The notes beneath the pieces are model-generated. The model had not been told where the DNA came from. It saw only the letters and a program-made list of their open reading frames with translations, and made no database searches. A stretch of DNA of 38,882 bases, taken from Tannerella sp. GTDB taxonomy: Bacteria > Bacteroidota > Bacteroidia > Bacteroidales > Tannerellaceae. The stretch spans positions 1 through 38,882 of the forward strand of contig JAISXP010000130.1 in NCBI GenBank assembly GCA_031270465.1, written 5' to 3'. Positions 9,881-18,394 of the stretch are shown here, piece after piece (within the stretch, counting starts at the first letter, position 1; every line of letters starts with the position of its first letter). Both the position numbers and the translations under genes were made by a program.

Positions 9881-10278
9881 TGGAGCTGGAGAGATTCGAA
9901 CTCTCGTCCAAACGAGGAACCGATTTGCTTTCTACATGCTTATCTTCGCCTTGATTTTCGAGCGGCAGCAAGACCGAAGCCACCAACTGCAGCCTTATTC
10001 CCCTGGTTTCGCCTGAAGAACCGGGATATTTCTTCAAACTATCTTCGATATTGCCGTACCACCGGCTCGGATAGCTTCGAAGCCAGAGCATCCGGGTGAT
10101 ATCTCGTCCAAACACCTTGTGTAAGGATTAAGCGTTGATCTACTATACTTCAATCACGCAGCGAGAGCGTAGTTGTTTTCGCCAGTTAATTGTTTGTCGT
10201 CCGTGATTATAGTGCTGGGCAACGAGGCACTGCATGCTTACAAACCCTTTCTACCCGCTGTCAAAACCGGTCAGCCCC
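9881..10278 (-). ncRNA. ssrA: tmRNA (transfer-messenger RNA)
   Basis: tmRNA with SmpB rescues stalled ribosomes and adds a degradation tag. On the minus strand the 5' end GGGGCTGACCGG (from 10278) pairs with the 3' end CAGCTCC (9888-9882) to form the acceptor stem, with one G-U pair and A at 9881 as discriminator. The T-arm GTTCGAATC lies just before the 3' end. The three bases after the discriminator read CAA, so CCA is not encoded and must be added. The tag frame is at 10183-10154. The total of 398 nt is normal for a one-piece tmRNA. The gene has its own promoter box and stands apart from its neighbours. Confidence 0.95.
10154..10183 (-). other. tmRNA tag reading frame, GENNYALAA then stop
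   Basis: Starting at the GGC resume codon (10183), the frame reads G-E-N-N-Y-A-L-A-A followed by TGA. The C-terminal YALAA is the protease-recognised end seen in most bacterial tags, and the full peptide is the one I know from Porphyromonas gingivalis tmRNA. Confidence 0.93.
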
Positions 10279-10308
10279 TTTGTTTCTGCAACAGATTGAA
10301 ATCTGCCG

Positions 10309-10316
10309 CAAAGGTA
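10309..10316 (-). promoter_or_regulatory. -7 box of the ssrA promoter
   Basis: The minus strand reads TACCTTTG, matching TAnnTTTG. It lies about 30 nt before the mature tmRNA 5' end. Between the two is a short inverted repeat, CAGATT/AATCTG, which would be in the 5' leader removed by RNase P. Confidence 0.6.
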
Positions 10317-10433
10317 TGAAATGTTTTTGAAAAAACAGGCATTCTGCCGGTAAAATTCGACTCCAAAATCAGGCACAGCAAAAATGTCATCTTTTCTTTA
10401 TATGTTTTTCACAACTCCGTAACAACCATCTCC

Positions 10434-10441
10434 TACTTTTG
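10434..10441 (+). promoter_or_regulatory. -7 box of the TonB-dependent receptor operon
   Basis: TACTTTTG matches the consensus. It implies a transcript start near 10447, so the ATG at 10473 is the start. The GTG at 10446, in the same frame, would lie at the very end of the transcript. Confidence 0.6.
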
Positions 10442-10472
10442 CGGCGTGAATCAAAAAAAGAAATTGACGAAT

Positions 10473-13400
10473 ATGAACAAATTAAATGGATTTTACCCAA
10501 AACTGTTTGCCAGGATTTTATTGTCCTGCATGTTGTTAAGCGTTTCAGTGACCGCTGTTCGGTCTCAGGGAACAAATGCATCCGTCACGGGAAAAGTAAC
10601 GGACGAAAACAAGGAGGCGGTTATCGGAGCGACGATTATCGTCAAAAACGAATCTACCGGCTTCGTGGCCGGGACGGCTACCGACCAGGCCGGCGAATAC
10701 GCCATCCGCCAGCTTCCGCTCGGTTCGCCCTATACGGTAAGCGTATCCTATATCGGGTATGGCACTCAGCAGCAAACCGGCTTCACGCTGGGACAGGGAG
10801 ACTTGATACGGGTCGATTTCAGGTTGAGAGAGGAAAATACGGAAATAACAGAGGTTCAAGTACTGGCCAGCAGCCTGCGCAAGGGGATAGACAGGCTGGG
10901 CGAGTCGACGTCCATATCTCCGAAAGACATACAGACGCTTCCCGTGAACGGGCGCAATTTTTATTCGCTGGCAGACCTTTCGCCGGTGAGCAACGGCAGC
11001 AACCTGGCCGGACAGCTGTCGTCATCCACTTCGTACATGATAGACGGAATGACGGCCAGAGGCCCGCTGTCGGGCAGCATGTCGAACAGAGGCCCCTACC
11101 TCCTGTCGATGGAAGCCATTCGCGAATTTGAGGTGGTAACGAACAACTACGACGTGACGCTCGGACGGGCAGGAGGCGGCGCCATCAGTTCGGTAACCAA
11201 GTCGGGCACAAACCGGCTGACAGGCTCGGCTTTCGTCTATCATCGCGCCGATGAGCTGTCGAGCCGCTACGACACGCGCGGCAACAAGCGCAGCGACACA
11301 TATTCCATCACGCAGGCAGGCTTTTCGCTGGGCGGACCCCTGATCAAGGACAAGCTGCACTACTTCGTTTCGTGGGATCACCAGACGGACAAACGTCCGC
11401 TGTATATCGCCGACATTCAGAATCAGGAAGACGAAATACGGTACAGGATATCGCAGGAAAATCTGAATCAGTTCCTGTCTATTGCCCGCTCGCAGTATGG
11501 CGTAGCCGATTCGCCGCAGACCGGCTCGTTCGACAAAACCCACCCTACGAACAGCGTATTCGCCCGGCTCGACTGGCAGCTCAACGCCACCAACCTGCTG
11601 ACCATCCGCAACAACTACAACAGAGACGTGAACAGCCAGGGCGTCGGCGACAATACGACCATCAATCTCTACGAAGTCTACGGCACGCACGTCAGTCAGG
11701 ACAACAGCCTGCTCGCTTCGTTGCGTTCGGTGCTTGGACCGAGGCTGATGAACGAACTGAAATTTCAGCATCTTTATACCAAAGACCACGGACGTCCCAG
11801 CGATCAGCTTCCGGCCGACAATATTCCCCGCGCCATCGTGGAGAATATCTCGTCCACGATCGACGGGCAGGAGTACAGAACCAACATCCAACTCGGCGGA
11901 CAGCGCTATTTGCCCGAACTGTTCATTAATAATGTATACCAGTTTGTAGACAATCTTTACTATTCGACAAACAGGATAAACTATACCTTTGGCGCCGACA
12001 TCATGTATACTCATCTCAATTCGAAGGCTACCAGCGAAATGAACGGGCGTTTCTACTACAGCGGGATGGAGGCCTTCCTGGCGAACAAGCCGTATCGCTA
12101 CGCACGCGAGGTGCCGGTGGGCGATCCTGCCGTCAAGCAGGGCGTACTCAATTCGGCCGTCTACGGACAGATGCAGACGAAATTCGCCGGCGGATTCGAA
12201 CTGGTAGCCGGCATACGTGTCGACCATACGGTCTACTTTTCCAATCCCGCCGACAATCCCCTGCTCACCTCCGAACTGGGATTGAAAACGAACAATAAAC
12301 TCAGCGCCTTCCAGATACAGCCCCGCGCCCAACTGACGTGGGATATCGGCAGCAGGCAGACGGATATTGTCCGCCTCGGCGCCGGAATCTTCGGGTCGAA
12401 CATGAACAATTACGCAATGGTCAACAATCTTGAATTTGACGGGCTGCGTGTCGTCGCCTTCGACCGTTCGGCGTCCAACAACAGCGAACTGGGTATTACA
12501 CCCGACTTCCCCAGCTACCGCGCCAATCCGGCTTTCGCCCCCGGCGCGGAACTGTTCGACCGTTTCGGGGTCGAGAAAGTAGCGACCTTCAACGTCAACG
12601 GGGAAAACACGAAAATGCCCACCGTCTACAAATTCAGCCTCTCCTACAGCAGATTTTTCTCCGATCGCCTGCGCGCCGGAATCAACTTCTACGGCACGTA
12701 TGGCCGCAACAACTACATGTATGTAGACCGGAATATGGTGGATGCGCCCTACTTCACGCTCGCCAACGAAGCCAACCGTGGCGTATACGTGCCGGCATCG
12801 ACCATCAGCACCAGCCGGGGCACGACGGACTGGACGCAAAGCAAGAAGTCGAACAGGATCGGCCGGGTGCTCGAACTGAACAGCGACGGCAGGATCAATT
12901 CCTATACTGCCGTGCTCGACATGACGTGGCGCTACTTCAGGGACGGACAGTTCAGCGCAAGCTACACATGGAACGATATCCACGACAATACGTCGTACAA
13001 CGGGAACGTGGCCAATTCCGCTACGCTCTACCAGATGATTAAAGACGATCCGCGCGAACTGGGCATAATGAGCTATTCGGACATGCAGTTTCGCCACAAG
13101 GCTGTCGTATTCGGTACACTGCCTTCGTTCTACGGCATCACGGCGGGAATACGCTTTTCGGGGATAGGCGGCTCGCGCTACTCGATGGTGGTGAACGGAA
13201 ATATCAACGGCGATTTCGTAAGCGGCAACGACCTGGCATACGTCTTCGACCCGAACGATGCGAATACGCCGCAGGATATCAAGGACGGCATCAACAGTCT
13301 TTTAAACAACGACGATGTAGCCGAAAGCTTCAAGGACTACCTCCGCAAAAACTTCGGAAAAATAGCCGAACGCAATGGCGGCGTCAACGGATTCTACGGC

Positions 13401-13664
13401 GTGTGGGACCTGCGCGTGACAAAACTCTTCAAGCTTTACCGCACGCACGGCATCGAACTGTCGGCCGACATCTTCAACGTGGCTAACCTCATAAACAGAG
13501 AAAAGGGTTTGAGCCATAATCTGTCCAAACAGAGCCTCTACAACGTGAGCGGATTCGACCCTGACAAGAAACAGTATGTCTACAGCGTCAACAATTCGGC
13601 GGGACAAGTCACGCCGGGCGGCAGTCCGTGGCAGATACAACTCGGGGTGAAATACGTTTTTTGA
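10473..13664 (+). CDS. Oar-like TonB-dependent outer-membrane receptor
   Basis: The 1,063-residue protein begins with a signal peptide ending near residue 31 (VRSQ). A carboxypeptidase-regulatory-like beta domain follows (about 36-115, with GKVTDENKEAVIGATIIV and DQAGEY). Then come a plug domain (about 130-230) and a long beta-barrel ending in the aromatic-terminal QLGVKYVF, as needed for outer-membrane assembly. It lacks the SusC-type plug signature and has no SusD gene beside it, so it resembles Oar-type receptors rather than a glycan-uptake pair. The substrate cannot be read from sequence. It is followed by a secreted phosphoesterase gene 39 nt downstream, which suggests a link to organophosphate use (inference). 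Confidence 0.88.
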   Translation: MNKLNGFYPKLFARILLSCMLLSVSVTAVRSQGTNASVTGKVTDENKEAVIGATIIVKNESTGFVAGTATDQAGEYAIRQLPLGSPYTVSVSYIGYGTQQQTGFTLGQGDLIRVDFRLREENTEITEVQVLASSLRKGIDRLGESTSISPKDIQTLPVNGRNFYSLADLSPVSNGSNLAGQLSSSTSYMIDGMTARGPLSGSMSNRGPYLLSMEAIREFEVVTNNYDVTLGRAGGGAISSVTKSGTNRLTGSAFVYHRADELSSRYDTRGNKRSDTYSITQAGFSLGGPLIKDKLHYFVSWDHQTDKRPLYIADIQNQEDEIRYRISQENLNQFLSIARSQYGVADSPQTGSFDKTHPTNSVFARLDWQLNATNLLTIRNNYNRDVNSQGVGDNTTINLYEVYGTHVSQDNSLLASLRSVLGPRLMNELKFQHLYTKDHGRPSDQLPADNIPRAIVENISSTIDGQEYRTNIQLGGQRYLPELFINNVYQFVDNLYYSTNRINYTFGADIMYTHLNSKATSEMNGRFYYSGMEAFLANKPYRYAREVPVGDPAVKQGVLNSAVYGQMQTKFAGGFELVAGIRVDHTVYFSNPADNPLLTSELGLKTNNKLSAFQIQPRAQLTWDIGSRQTDIVRLGAGIFGSNMNNYAMVNNLEFDGLRVVAFDRSASNNSELGITPDFPSYRANPAFAPGAELFDRFGVEKVATFNVNGENTKMPTVYKFSLSYSRFFSDRLRAGINFYGTYGRNNYMYVDRNMVDAPYFTLANEANRGVYVPASTISTSRGTTDWTQSKKSNRIGRVLELNSDGRINSYTAVLDMTWRYFRDGQFSASYTWNDIHDNTSYNGNVANSATLYQMIKDDPRELGIMSYSDMQFRHKAVVFGTLPSFYGITAGIRFSGIGGSRYSMVVNGNINGDFVSGNDLAYVFDPNDANTPQDIKDGINSLLNNDDVAESFKDYLRKNFGKIAERNGGVNGFYGVWDLRVTKLFKLYRTHGIELSADIFNVANLINREKGLSHNLSKQSLYNVSGFDPDKKQYVYSVNNSAGQVTPGGSPWQIQLGVKYVF

Positions 13665-13703
13665 ATTCAAACAGCAAATAAATCATATTAATAACAACGA
13701 AAC

Positions 13704-14828
13704 ATGAAAATGCTTGTCTTATTCGCACTGTCGCTCCTCATCCTCATGCAGGTCGACGCAGTATATGCACAAATACGCAAAGCGCCTTTTATCTTTCCGG
13801 CTACCGATCAGTATCTGGTACTAAAAGCCGATTTTCATCAGCACACCGTATTTTCGGACGGTTCTGTCTGGCCGGCAACCCGTGTAGAAGAAGCTTACGG
13901 AGAAGACCTCGACGTGATCGCCCTGACGGAGCATATCGAGTATCGTCCTCATCTGGACGAGATGACCGCACGCAGCCACAGCCATTCCTTCGAACTGGCT
14001 GTGAATGCGGCGGAACGGTTCGGTATCATCTTGATTCGCGGCACGGAAATTACCCGTATGATGCCGCCCGGACATTTGAACGCCATCAATATTACCGATG
14101 CCGATGTCTTTGAAAAATTTGTCAATCCAAACAATTCCAGTGATTCGGCGCATGTCGTCGAAGCCTTGGCCGAAGCGCGCAGACAGGGAGGATTTGTCTT
14201 TTGGAATCATACGGCCTTTCCGACTCCGGACAACAAGTCGACCTGGCATCCCATACATCAGCATCTGTTGGAACAGGGTCTGATGATGGGAATTGAAGTA
14301 GTAAACGGGGAACGTTACGAACCCATTGCCTTTCAATGGTGTCTTGATCATAACCTGACGATTTTTTCCAATACGGATGTACATTCAACAATGGCACAGA
14401 AACGTTCGGCCGACGATTCGAAAGTCATGACGTTGGTGCTGGCTAAAGAGCGTACGCAAGACGGCGTAATGGAAGCTCTGCGCGACCGTCGCACCATTGC
14501 TTTGTGGAACAATCAACTGATGGGGAGGGAACAGCACGTAGCCCCCGTTGTCGCAGGCGCTGTGAAAGCCCGGCTGCATGAACGGAACAATCTCTATCTC
14601 TTCGAATTGGAAAATGCGTCCGGATTTCCTTTCATCTTCGAATTTACAGATTTGCCGCAAGGTTTCCGCATTCGCAACGATGTACCCTGGAGCGTCAAGC
14701 CCTACGAAACGACAGCTTTTACCGCTTCCGTACGCGGTGATGCACCGCAGAGCGTCAAGGTGCGCGTACTGAATGTATTTGTCACACCGGAAAACAATCT
14801 GGAAATGGAACTTCCGGTCATTAAATAA
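13704..14828 (+). CDS. Secreted PHP-domain phosphoesterase (Sb-PDE-like)
   Basis: A 374-residue protein with a signal peptide (MKMLVLFALSLLILMQVDAVYAQ). The metal-binding PHP motifs are complete: DFHQHTVFSDG (D43, H45, H47, D52), TEH (E76, H77), GTEIT (E115), NHT (H169) and SNTDVH (D225, H227). The PHP fold uses up to three metals for phosphoester hydrolysis. An exported member with a C-terminal beta-rich extension (about 290-374) resembles the Sb-PDE phosphodiesterases that act on organophosphate diesters. It is co-transcribed with the TonB-dependent receptor upstream and an unknown secreted protein 8 nt downstream. The natural substrate is unknown. Confidence 0.85.
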   Translation: MKMLVLFALSLLILMQVDAVYAQIRKAPFIFPATDQYLVLKADFHQHTVFSDGSVWPATRVEEAYGEDLDVIALTEHIEYRPHLDEMTARSHSHSFELAVNAAERFGIILIRGTEITRMMPPGHLNAINITDADVFEKFVNPNNSSDSAHVVEALAEARRQGGFVFWNHTAFPTPDNKSTWHPIHQHLLEQGLMMGIEVVNGERYEPIAFQWCLDHNLTIFSNTDVHSTMAQKRSADDSKVMTLVLAKERTQDGVMEALRDRRTIALWNNQLMGREQHVAPVVAGAVKARLHERNNLYLFELENASGFPFIFEFTDLPQGFRIRNDVPWSVKPYETTAFTASVRGDAPQSVKVRVLNVFVTPENNLEMELPVIK

Positions 14829-14836
14829 ATAATGAT

Positions 14837-15442
14837 ATGAAAAAGAAGGTATTTGCTCTCATCATTGCAACTGTTTTTGGCGCATCGAACATGTATGCCG
14901 GAAACGATGCCGTTCCCGCCGTACGCAAGATTCTGTTTGTTGGTCTGAAAAATGGCTATTTTTCGTCCGATTACTATACAGGCGACCAGATAGCAGAAAA
15001 TTTCGACGTACCGCCCGACGCAATGGACGAGTTTATAAATGGCGAATTTTACGGAGCGTTTGAAGATGTCGCCATGAAAAAAAATCTCCGCCTGACCGTA
15101 TGTGATGAAAAGGCGAGGGTCGTGATTTCCGACCTCCAGTACGATTACGACGGAGATGTGCTGTACAGTAATCTTTCGAAAATAGACGAAAAGGAATACC
15201 GGGACGTACTGCAACAGGCGCAAGCCGAATATTTGCTGGTGTTCGATCAGTATTACATCAAGAAAGAAGTATACCCGTACGACAATTTTGCACACATATT
15301 CCATTATTCGGTATACGATGCTTCCAAAAACAAAGTATACGACGGACATTATCGTTTCTCCGCATTTGATCTCGGAACACTGTCCATGCTCCAGAAACAG
15401 ATAAAGAAGGCGGCGGATAAATGTATCCGAAGCATACAATAA
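14837..15442 (+). CDS. Exported protein of unknown function
   Basis: 201 residues with a signal peptide (MKKKVFALIIATVFGASNMYAG); the mature part is about 180 residues. I do not recognise a domain. It has alternating hydrophobic and acidic stretches, a short block KILFVGLKNGYFSSDYYTGD and a helical C-terminus with basic residues. One cysteine is near the middle and one close to the end. It starts 8 nt after the phosphoesterase gene, so it belongs to the receptor operon and probably works in the periplasm. The operon ends at a GC-rich hairpin about 40 nt downstream. Confidence 0.75.
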   Translation: MKKKVFALIIATVFGASNMYAGNDAVPAVRKILFVGLKNGYFSSDYYTGDQIAENFDVPPDAMDEFINGEFYGAFEDVAMKKNLRLTVCDEKARVVISDLQYDYDGDVLYSNLSKIDEKEYRDVLQQAQAEYLLVFDQYYIKKEVYPYDNFAHIFHYSVYDASKNKVYDGHYRFSAFDLGTLSMLQKQIKKAADKCIRSIQ

Positions 15443-15470
15443 ATCATTGTACGCTAAAGATTTCACATGC

Positions 15471-15536
15471 AAAATTCAATAGATTCAGGCCGGCGCGCCC
15501 GTGTGTCATAACCGGGCGCGCCGAATTTTGAATCTT
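15471..15536. terminator. Bidirectional terminator between convergent genes
   Basis: An 11-bp GC stem (CGGCGCGCCCG at 15491-15501 with CGGGCGCGCCG at 15513-15523) is extended outside by the complementary AGATTCA (15481-15487) and TGAATCT (15529-15535). It lies between the ends of the unknown exported protein gene (plus) and the dehydrogenase gene (minus), and the flanks are A/T-rich on both sides. Confidence 0.75.
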
Positions 15537-16260
15537 ACATTTTAATCCGTTCCCACACCCATCCCGGCAACAATCGCCAAAAAAAGACGGTCAGCGCATA
15601 TCGCCAGTCGATGATGGCTATCCGCTTCCGTTTTTTCAATGCCCGGACGATGCGCCGGGCAACATATTCGACATCCATCAGCATGGGATAGCGTCTGTTT
15701 TTGTCCAGCAACGATGTTGCCACAAAACCGGGACGGATGTCGGTAAAGCGGATGGGCAGTTTCCGCATACGGGAAAGCTGAGACAATGCTTCGATATAAG
15801 TATTTTGGAAACGCTTCGACGCCGAATACGACGGTGCGCCGCCCATCCCCTTCGTGCCCGCAACAGAACTGACGACGGCAATATGCCCACTGTTTTGTTC
15901 ACTGAAAAAATGGAACGCCGTCGTGACCATGCGCACGAATCCCTCAACATTCGTACCAACCGTTTTAATCTCAATATCAGGCTGTAATTCCACATTGTGA
16001 AACCCGATGCCCGACGTCAGCAAAAACAAATCCATGCCGCCAGTCTGCCGGATCAGCCGAAGTAAACTCTGCGGCGCATCGGCTGCCGTAACGTCCAACA
16101 CCTCAGTTGATATGCGTTCGGGAGCAAGCGTTTTTAACACATTCAGTTCTTCCTCGCGCCGTCCGGCGACGCCCAGCTGCCAGCCGTCTTCCAGCAGCAT
16201 TTTAGCCACTTCGCGCCCGATACCCGACGTGGCGCCCACAATAATCACTTTCTTCATCAT
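15535..16260 (-). CDS. Short-chain dehydrogenase/reductase
   Basis: A 241-residue NAD(P)-dependent oxidoreductase of the classical SDR family. The cofactor loop GATSGIG is at 9-15, the catalytic Ser is in VVSSVAG (131/132), and YSASK supplies Tyr145 and Lys149. The basic residues GRR after beta-2 suggest NADP preference. The tail has a hydrophobic and aromatic segment (YALTVFFWRLLPGWVWERIKM) that could attach it to the membrane. The frame is open upstream to 16368, but a perfect promoter (16281-16312) lies inside that extension, so the ATG at 16260 (or the adjacent one at 16257) is the start. The substrate is unknown. It is divergent from rplM. Confidence 0.88.
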   Translation of the reverse strand: MMKKVIIVGATSGIGREVAKMLLEDGWQLGVAGRREEELNVLKTLAPERISTEVLDVTAADAPQSLLRLIRQTGGMDLFLLTSGIGFHNVELQPDIEIKTVGTNVEGFVRMVTTAFHFFSEQNSGHIAVVSSVAGTKGMGGAPSYSASKRFQNTYIEALSQLSRMRKLPIRFTDIRPGFVATSLLDKNRRYPMLMDVEYVARRIVRALKKRKRIAIIDWRYALTVFFWRLLPGWVWERIKM

Positions 16261-16280
16261 ATACCGTTTTAAAATCTTTC

Positions 16281-16312
16281 CAAATATAGGCACAATCATG
16301 CGAAAAACCAAA
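16281..16312 (-). promoter_or_regulatory. Promoter of the short-chain dehydrogenase gene
   Basis: On the minus strand TTTG (16312-16309), a 20-nt gap and TATATTTG (16288-16281) match both boxes of the Bacteroidota promoter. The 5' leader would be only about 10-15 nt. Confidence 0.7.
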
Positions 16313-16382
16313 TAAAACGCCTTGAAGCGATTTTTTTTCACAAAAAAACGCCGATATATTTTTTTCAAAAGAAAAAATAGCG

Positions 16383-16390
16383 TACCTTTG
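16383..16390 (+). promoter_or_regulatory. -7 box of the rplM-rpsI promoter
   Basis: TACCTTTG fits the consensus and lies 116 nt before the rplM start. This leaves a leader of roughly 110 nt, long enough for regulation. Confidence 0.65.
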
Positions 16391-16425
16391 CAAGCCGATT
16401 ATTATCAAAATGTATTAAATTGTTA

Positions 16426-16478
16426 GTTTTCAGCATATTGTTGTTTTCGCTTGTTCGAAGAAACATGAAAGCTGAAAC
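16426..16478 (+). ncRNA. Structured leader RNA upstream of rplM (candidate L13 autoregulatory leader)
   Basis: GTTTTCAGC (16426-16434) pairs with GCTGAAAC (16471-16478), leaving one base bulged. Inside it GTTTTCG (16443-16449) pairs with CGAAGAAAC (16456-16464) across a two-base bulge. This two-tier hairpin sits between the promoter and the GTG start of rplM. From memory, a leader motif for L13 has been proposed in Bacteroidia. The fit to it was not tested here. Confidence 0.5.
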
Positions 16479-16506
16479 GTATTATTAATTAAAAAAATTT
16501 TTAGTA

Positions 16507-16962
16507 GTGGATACTTTGAGTTATAAGACCATTTCTGCAAATAAAGCAACCGTAAACAAAGAGTGGGTTGTTGTAGACGCAACAGACCAGTCTCTGGGAC
16601 GTATTTGTTCGAAAGTAGCCAAACTTTTGCGAGGCAAATACAAGCCGAATTTTACGCCCCATGTCGACTGTGGTGATAATGTGATCGTTATTAATGCAGA
16701 CAAAGTCGTTCTGACAGGAAAGAAGTGGAACGACCGTATTTATTTGAGATTTACCGGTTACCCCGGCGGGCAACGTGAATATACCCCTGCAAGTTTGAAA
16801 GCCAAAGGGGAAGACCGCCTGTTCCGCAAAGCGGTAAAAGGCATGTTGCCTAAAAACCGTTTAGGAAGCAAGTTGCTCAATAACCTGCACGTGTTTGCGG
16901 GAAGCGAGCACAACAAAGCATCTGTAATCCCCAAACTGATAGATATAAATTCACTTAAATAG
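16507..16962 (+). CDS. rplM: 50S ribosomal protein L13
   Basis: 151 residues, with family motifs WVVVDATDQSLGRICSKVAK, CGDNVIVINADKVVLTGKK and GMLPKNRLG. It binds 23S rRNA early in large-subunit assembly. The start codon is GTG at 16507. It is accepted because Bacteroidales L13 proteins begin MDTLSYKT, as this one does. It is followed 3 nt later by rpsI, the usual pairing in bacteria. Confidence 0.97.
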   Translation: MDTLSYKTISANKATVNKEWVVVDATDQSLGRICSKVAKLLRGKYKPNFTPHVDCGDNVIVINADKVVLTGKKWNDRIYLRFTGYPGGQREYTPASLKAKGEDRLFRKAVKGMLPKNRLGSKLLNNLHVFAGSEHNKASVIPKLIDINSLK

Positions 16963-16965
16963 TTT

Positions 16966-17352
16966 ATGGAAGTAGTTAATGCAATAGGGCGGCGCAAGGC
17001 AGCCGTAGCCCGTGTATACGTTAGCGAAGGTAACGGGAAAATCACCGTCAACCGTCGCGATCTGACGGAATATTTCCCTTCGCCCATTCTGCAGTTTGTT
17101 GTCAGGCAACCGCTCTCGACCCTGAATGCAACAGAACAGTACGACGTCAAGGTGAACCTTTTCGGCGGAGGATTCAAAGGACAGTCCGAAGCTGTGCGTC
17201 TGGCCATCACGCGTGCGTTGATTAAAATCAACCCCGAATCAAAACCGGCGCTGAAGGCCGAAGGCTTCGTCACGCGCGACCCGCGCTCCGTTGAACGGAA
17301 AAAACCGGGTAGACCGAAAGCTCGCAAGAGATTCCAGTTCAGCAAACGTTAA
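16966..17352 (+). CDS. rpsI: 30S ribosomal protein S9
   Basis: A 128-residue protein with the S9 core IGRRKAAVARVYVSEGNGKITVN and the conserved basic tail ending KRFQFSKR, whose last Arg reaches the P-site tRNA in known ribosomes. It directly follows rplM and is surely co-transcribed with it. The next gene, rpsB, comes after a 141-nt gap with hairpins. Confidence 0.97.
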   Translation: MEVVNAIGRRKAAVARVYVSEGNGKITVNRRDLTEYFPSPILQFVVRQPLSTLNATEQYDVKVNLFGGGFKGQSEAVRLAITRALIKINPESKPALKAEGFVTRDPRSVERKKPGRPKARKRFQFSKR

Positions 17353-17390
17353 TCTTTATTTGTGAGTCTATACCTTGCAAGTAAAAAAAA

Positions 17391-17443
17391 GGCGTTTAGT
17401 ATCTAAACCGCCCGGATTCTATCGTAACAGGCAGACTACCGGG
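17391..17443 (+). promoter_or_regulatory. Two mutually exclusive hairpins in the rpsB 5' leader
   Basis: GGCGTTTAG (17391-17399) pairs with CTAAACCGCC (17403-17412) with one bulged C. CCCGG (17411-17415) pairs with CCGGG (17439-17443). The two stems share bases 17411-17412, so they compete at that point. This could be an S2-responsive leader or an attenuator, but no clear promoter or T-run was seen. Confidence 0.35.
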
Positions 17444-17493
17444 AGGCTGTATTTCATTTAAAAGAAAGAATGTAAACGAAAACAAACAAACAA

Positions 17494-18354
17494 ATGTCAA
17501 GAGTAAATTTTGAACAATTATTGGAAGCAGGCGTCCATTTCGGACATCTGAAACGCAAATGGAACCCGGGAATGGCTCCATACATTTTTATGGAACGTAA
17601 TGGTATCCATATTATTGATCTGCACAAGACGGTGGTCAAAGTAAACGAAGCGGCGGAAGCGTTGAAAAACCTGACGCGCATGGGACGAAAAATCCTCTTT
17701 GTAGCAACGAAAAAGCAGGCCAAGCAAATAGTGGCAGACAAAGCTACTGCCGTCGGCATGCCCTACGTCATCGAACGCTGGCCGGGCGGGATGCTGACCA
17801 ATTTCCCCACCATCCGCAAGGCTGTAAAGAAAATGGCGAACATCGACAAAATGAGCAAAGACGGAACGTTCGACAACCTCTCCAAAAGAGAAAAACTTCA
17901 GATTACGCGCCAGCGGGCAAAATTGGAAAAAACACTCGGCTCGATTGTGGACATGAGTCGCCCGCCGGCTGCCCTGTTTGTCGTTGACGTACTGAAAGAG
18001 CACATCGCCGTCAGCGAAGCCAACAGACTGGGGATTCCCATATTTGCAATGGTCGACACCAATTCCGACCCGTCCGGCATCGACTTTGTCATCCCGGCGA
18101 ACGACGACGCCAGCAAATCAATCGAACTGATTCTGAGCGTCATCAGCGAAGCCATCCACGAAGGCATTCTCGAAGCTAAAGCAGCAGGCAAGGATAACCG
18201 CCGTGAGGAAGGCGACGAGGAAGATACCGAAGAAACGCCCGGAAGGGAACGCAGAACGAGGTCGGCCGCAAAAAAACGCAACGTCAAAGAAGAAGAAGAC
18301 GCGCTCAACGCAGCCGTTATCTCAAAAGTCGCAAAAGATCTGGACGAAGATTAA
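17494..18354 (+). CDS. rpsB: 30S ribosomal protein S2
   Basis: The 286-residue protein has the S2 motifs LLEAGVHFGHLKRKWNPGM, FVATKKQA, ERWPGGMLTNF and GIPIFAMVDTNSDP. Residues beyond about 230 form a charged tail (REEGDEEDTEETPGRERRTRSAAKK...) that E. coli S2 lacks. Extended S2 tails occur in Bacteroidota. It is followed after 40 nt by tsf, the standard rpsB-tsf pair. Confidence 0.97.
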   Translation: MSRVNFEQLLEAGVHFGHLKRKWNPGMAPYIFMERNGIHIIDLHKTVVKVNEAAEALKNLTRMGRKILFVATKKQAKQIVADKATAVGMPYVIERWPGGMLTNFPTIRKAVKKMANIDKMSKDGTFDNLSKREKLQITRQRAKLEKTLGSIVDMSRPPAALFVVDVLKEHIAVSEANRLGIPIFAMVDTNSDPSGIDFVIPANDDASKSIELILSVISEAIHEGILEAKAAGKDNRREEGDEEDTEETPGRERRTRSAAKKRNVKEEEDALNAAVISKVAKDLDED

Positions 18355-18394
18355 TAACAACATAATAAATTAAAACTCTAAAAATATTGAATAT

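Noticed and set aside
9881-9910. Possible tRNA gene (T-arm and acceptor-like sequence on the minus strand)
   Set aside because: It is the 3' tRNA-like end of tmRNA; the matching 5' end and the tag frame are 300-400 nt away.
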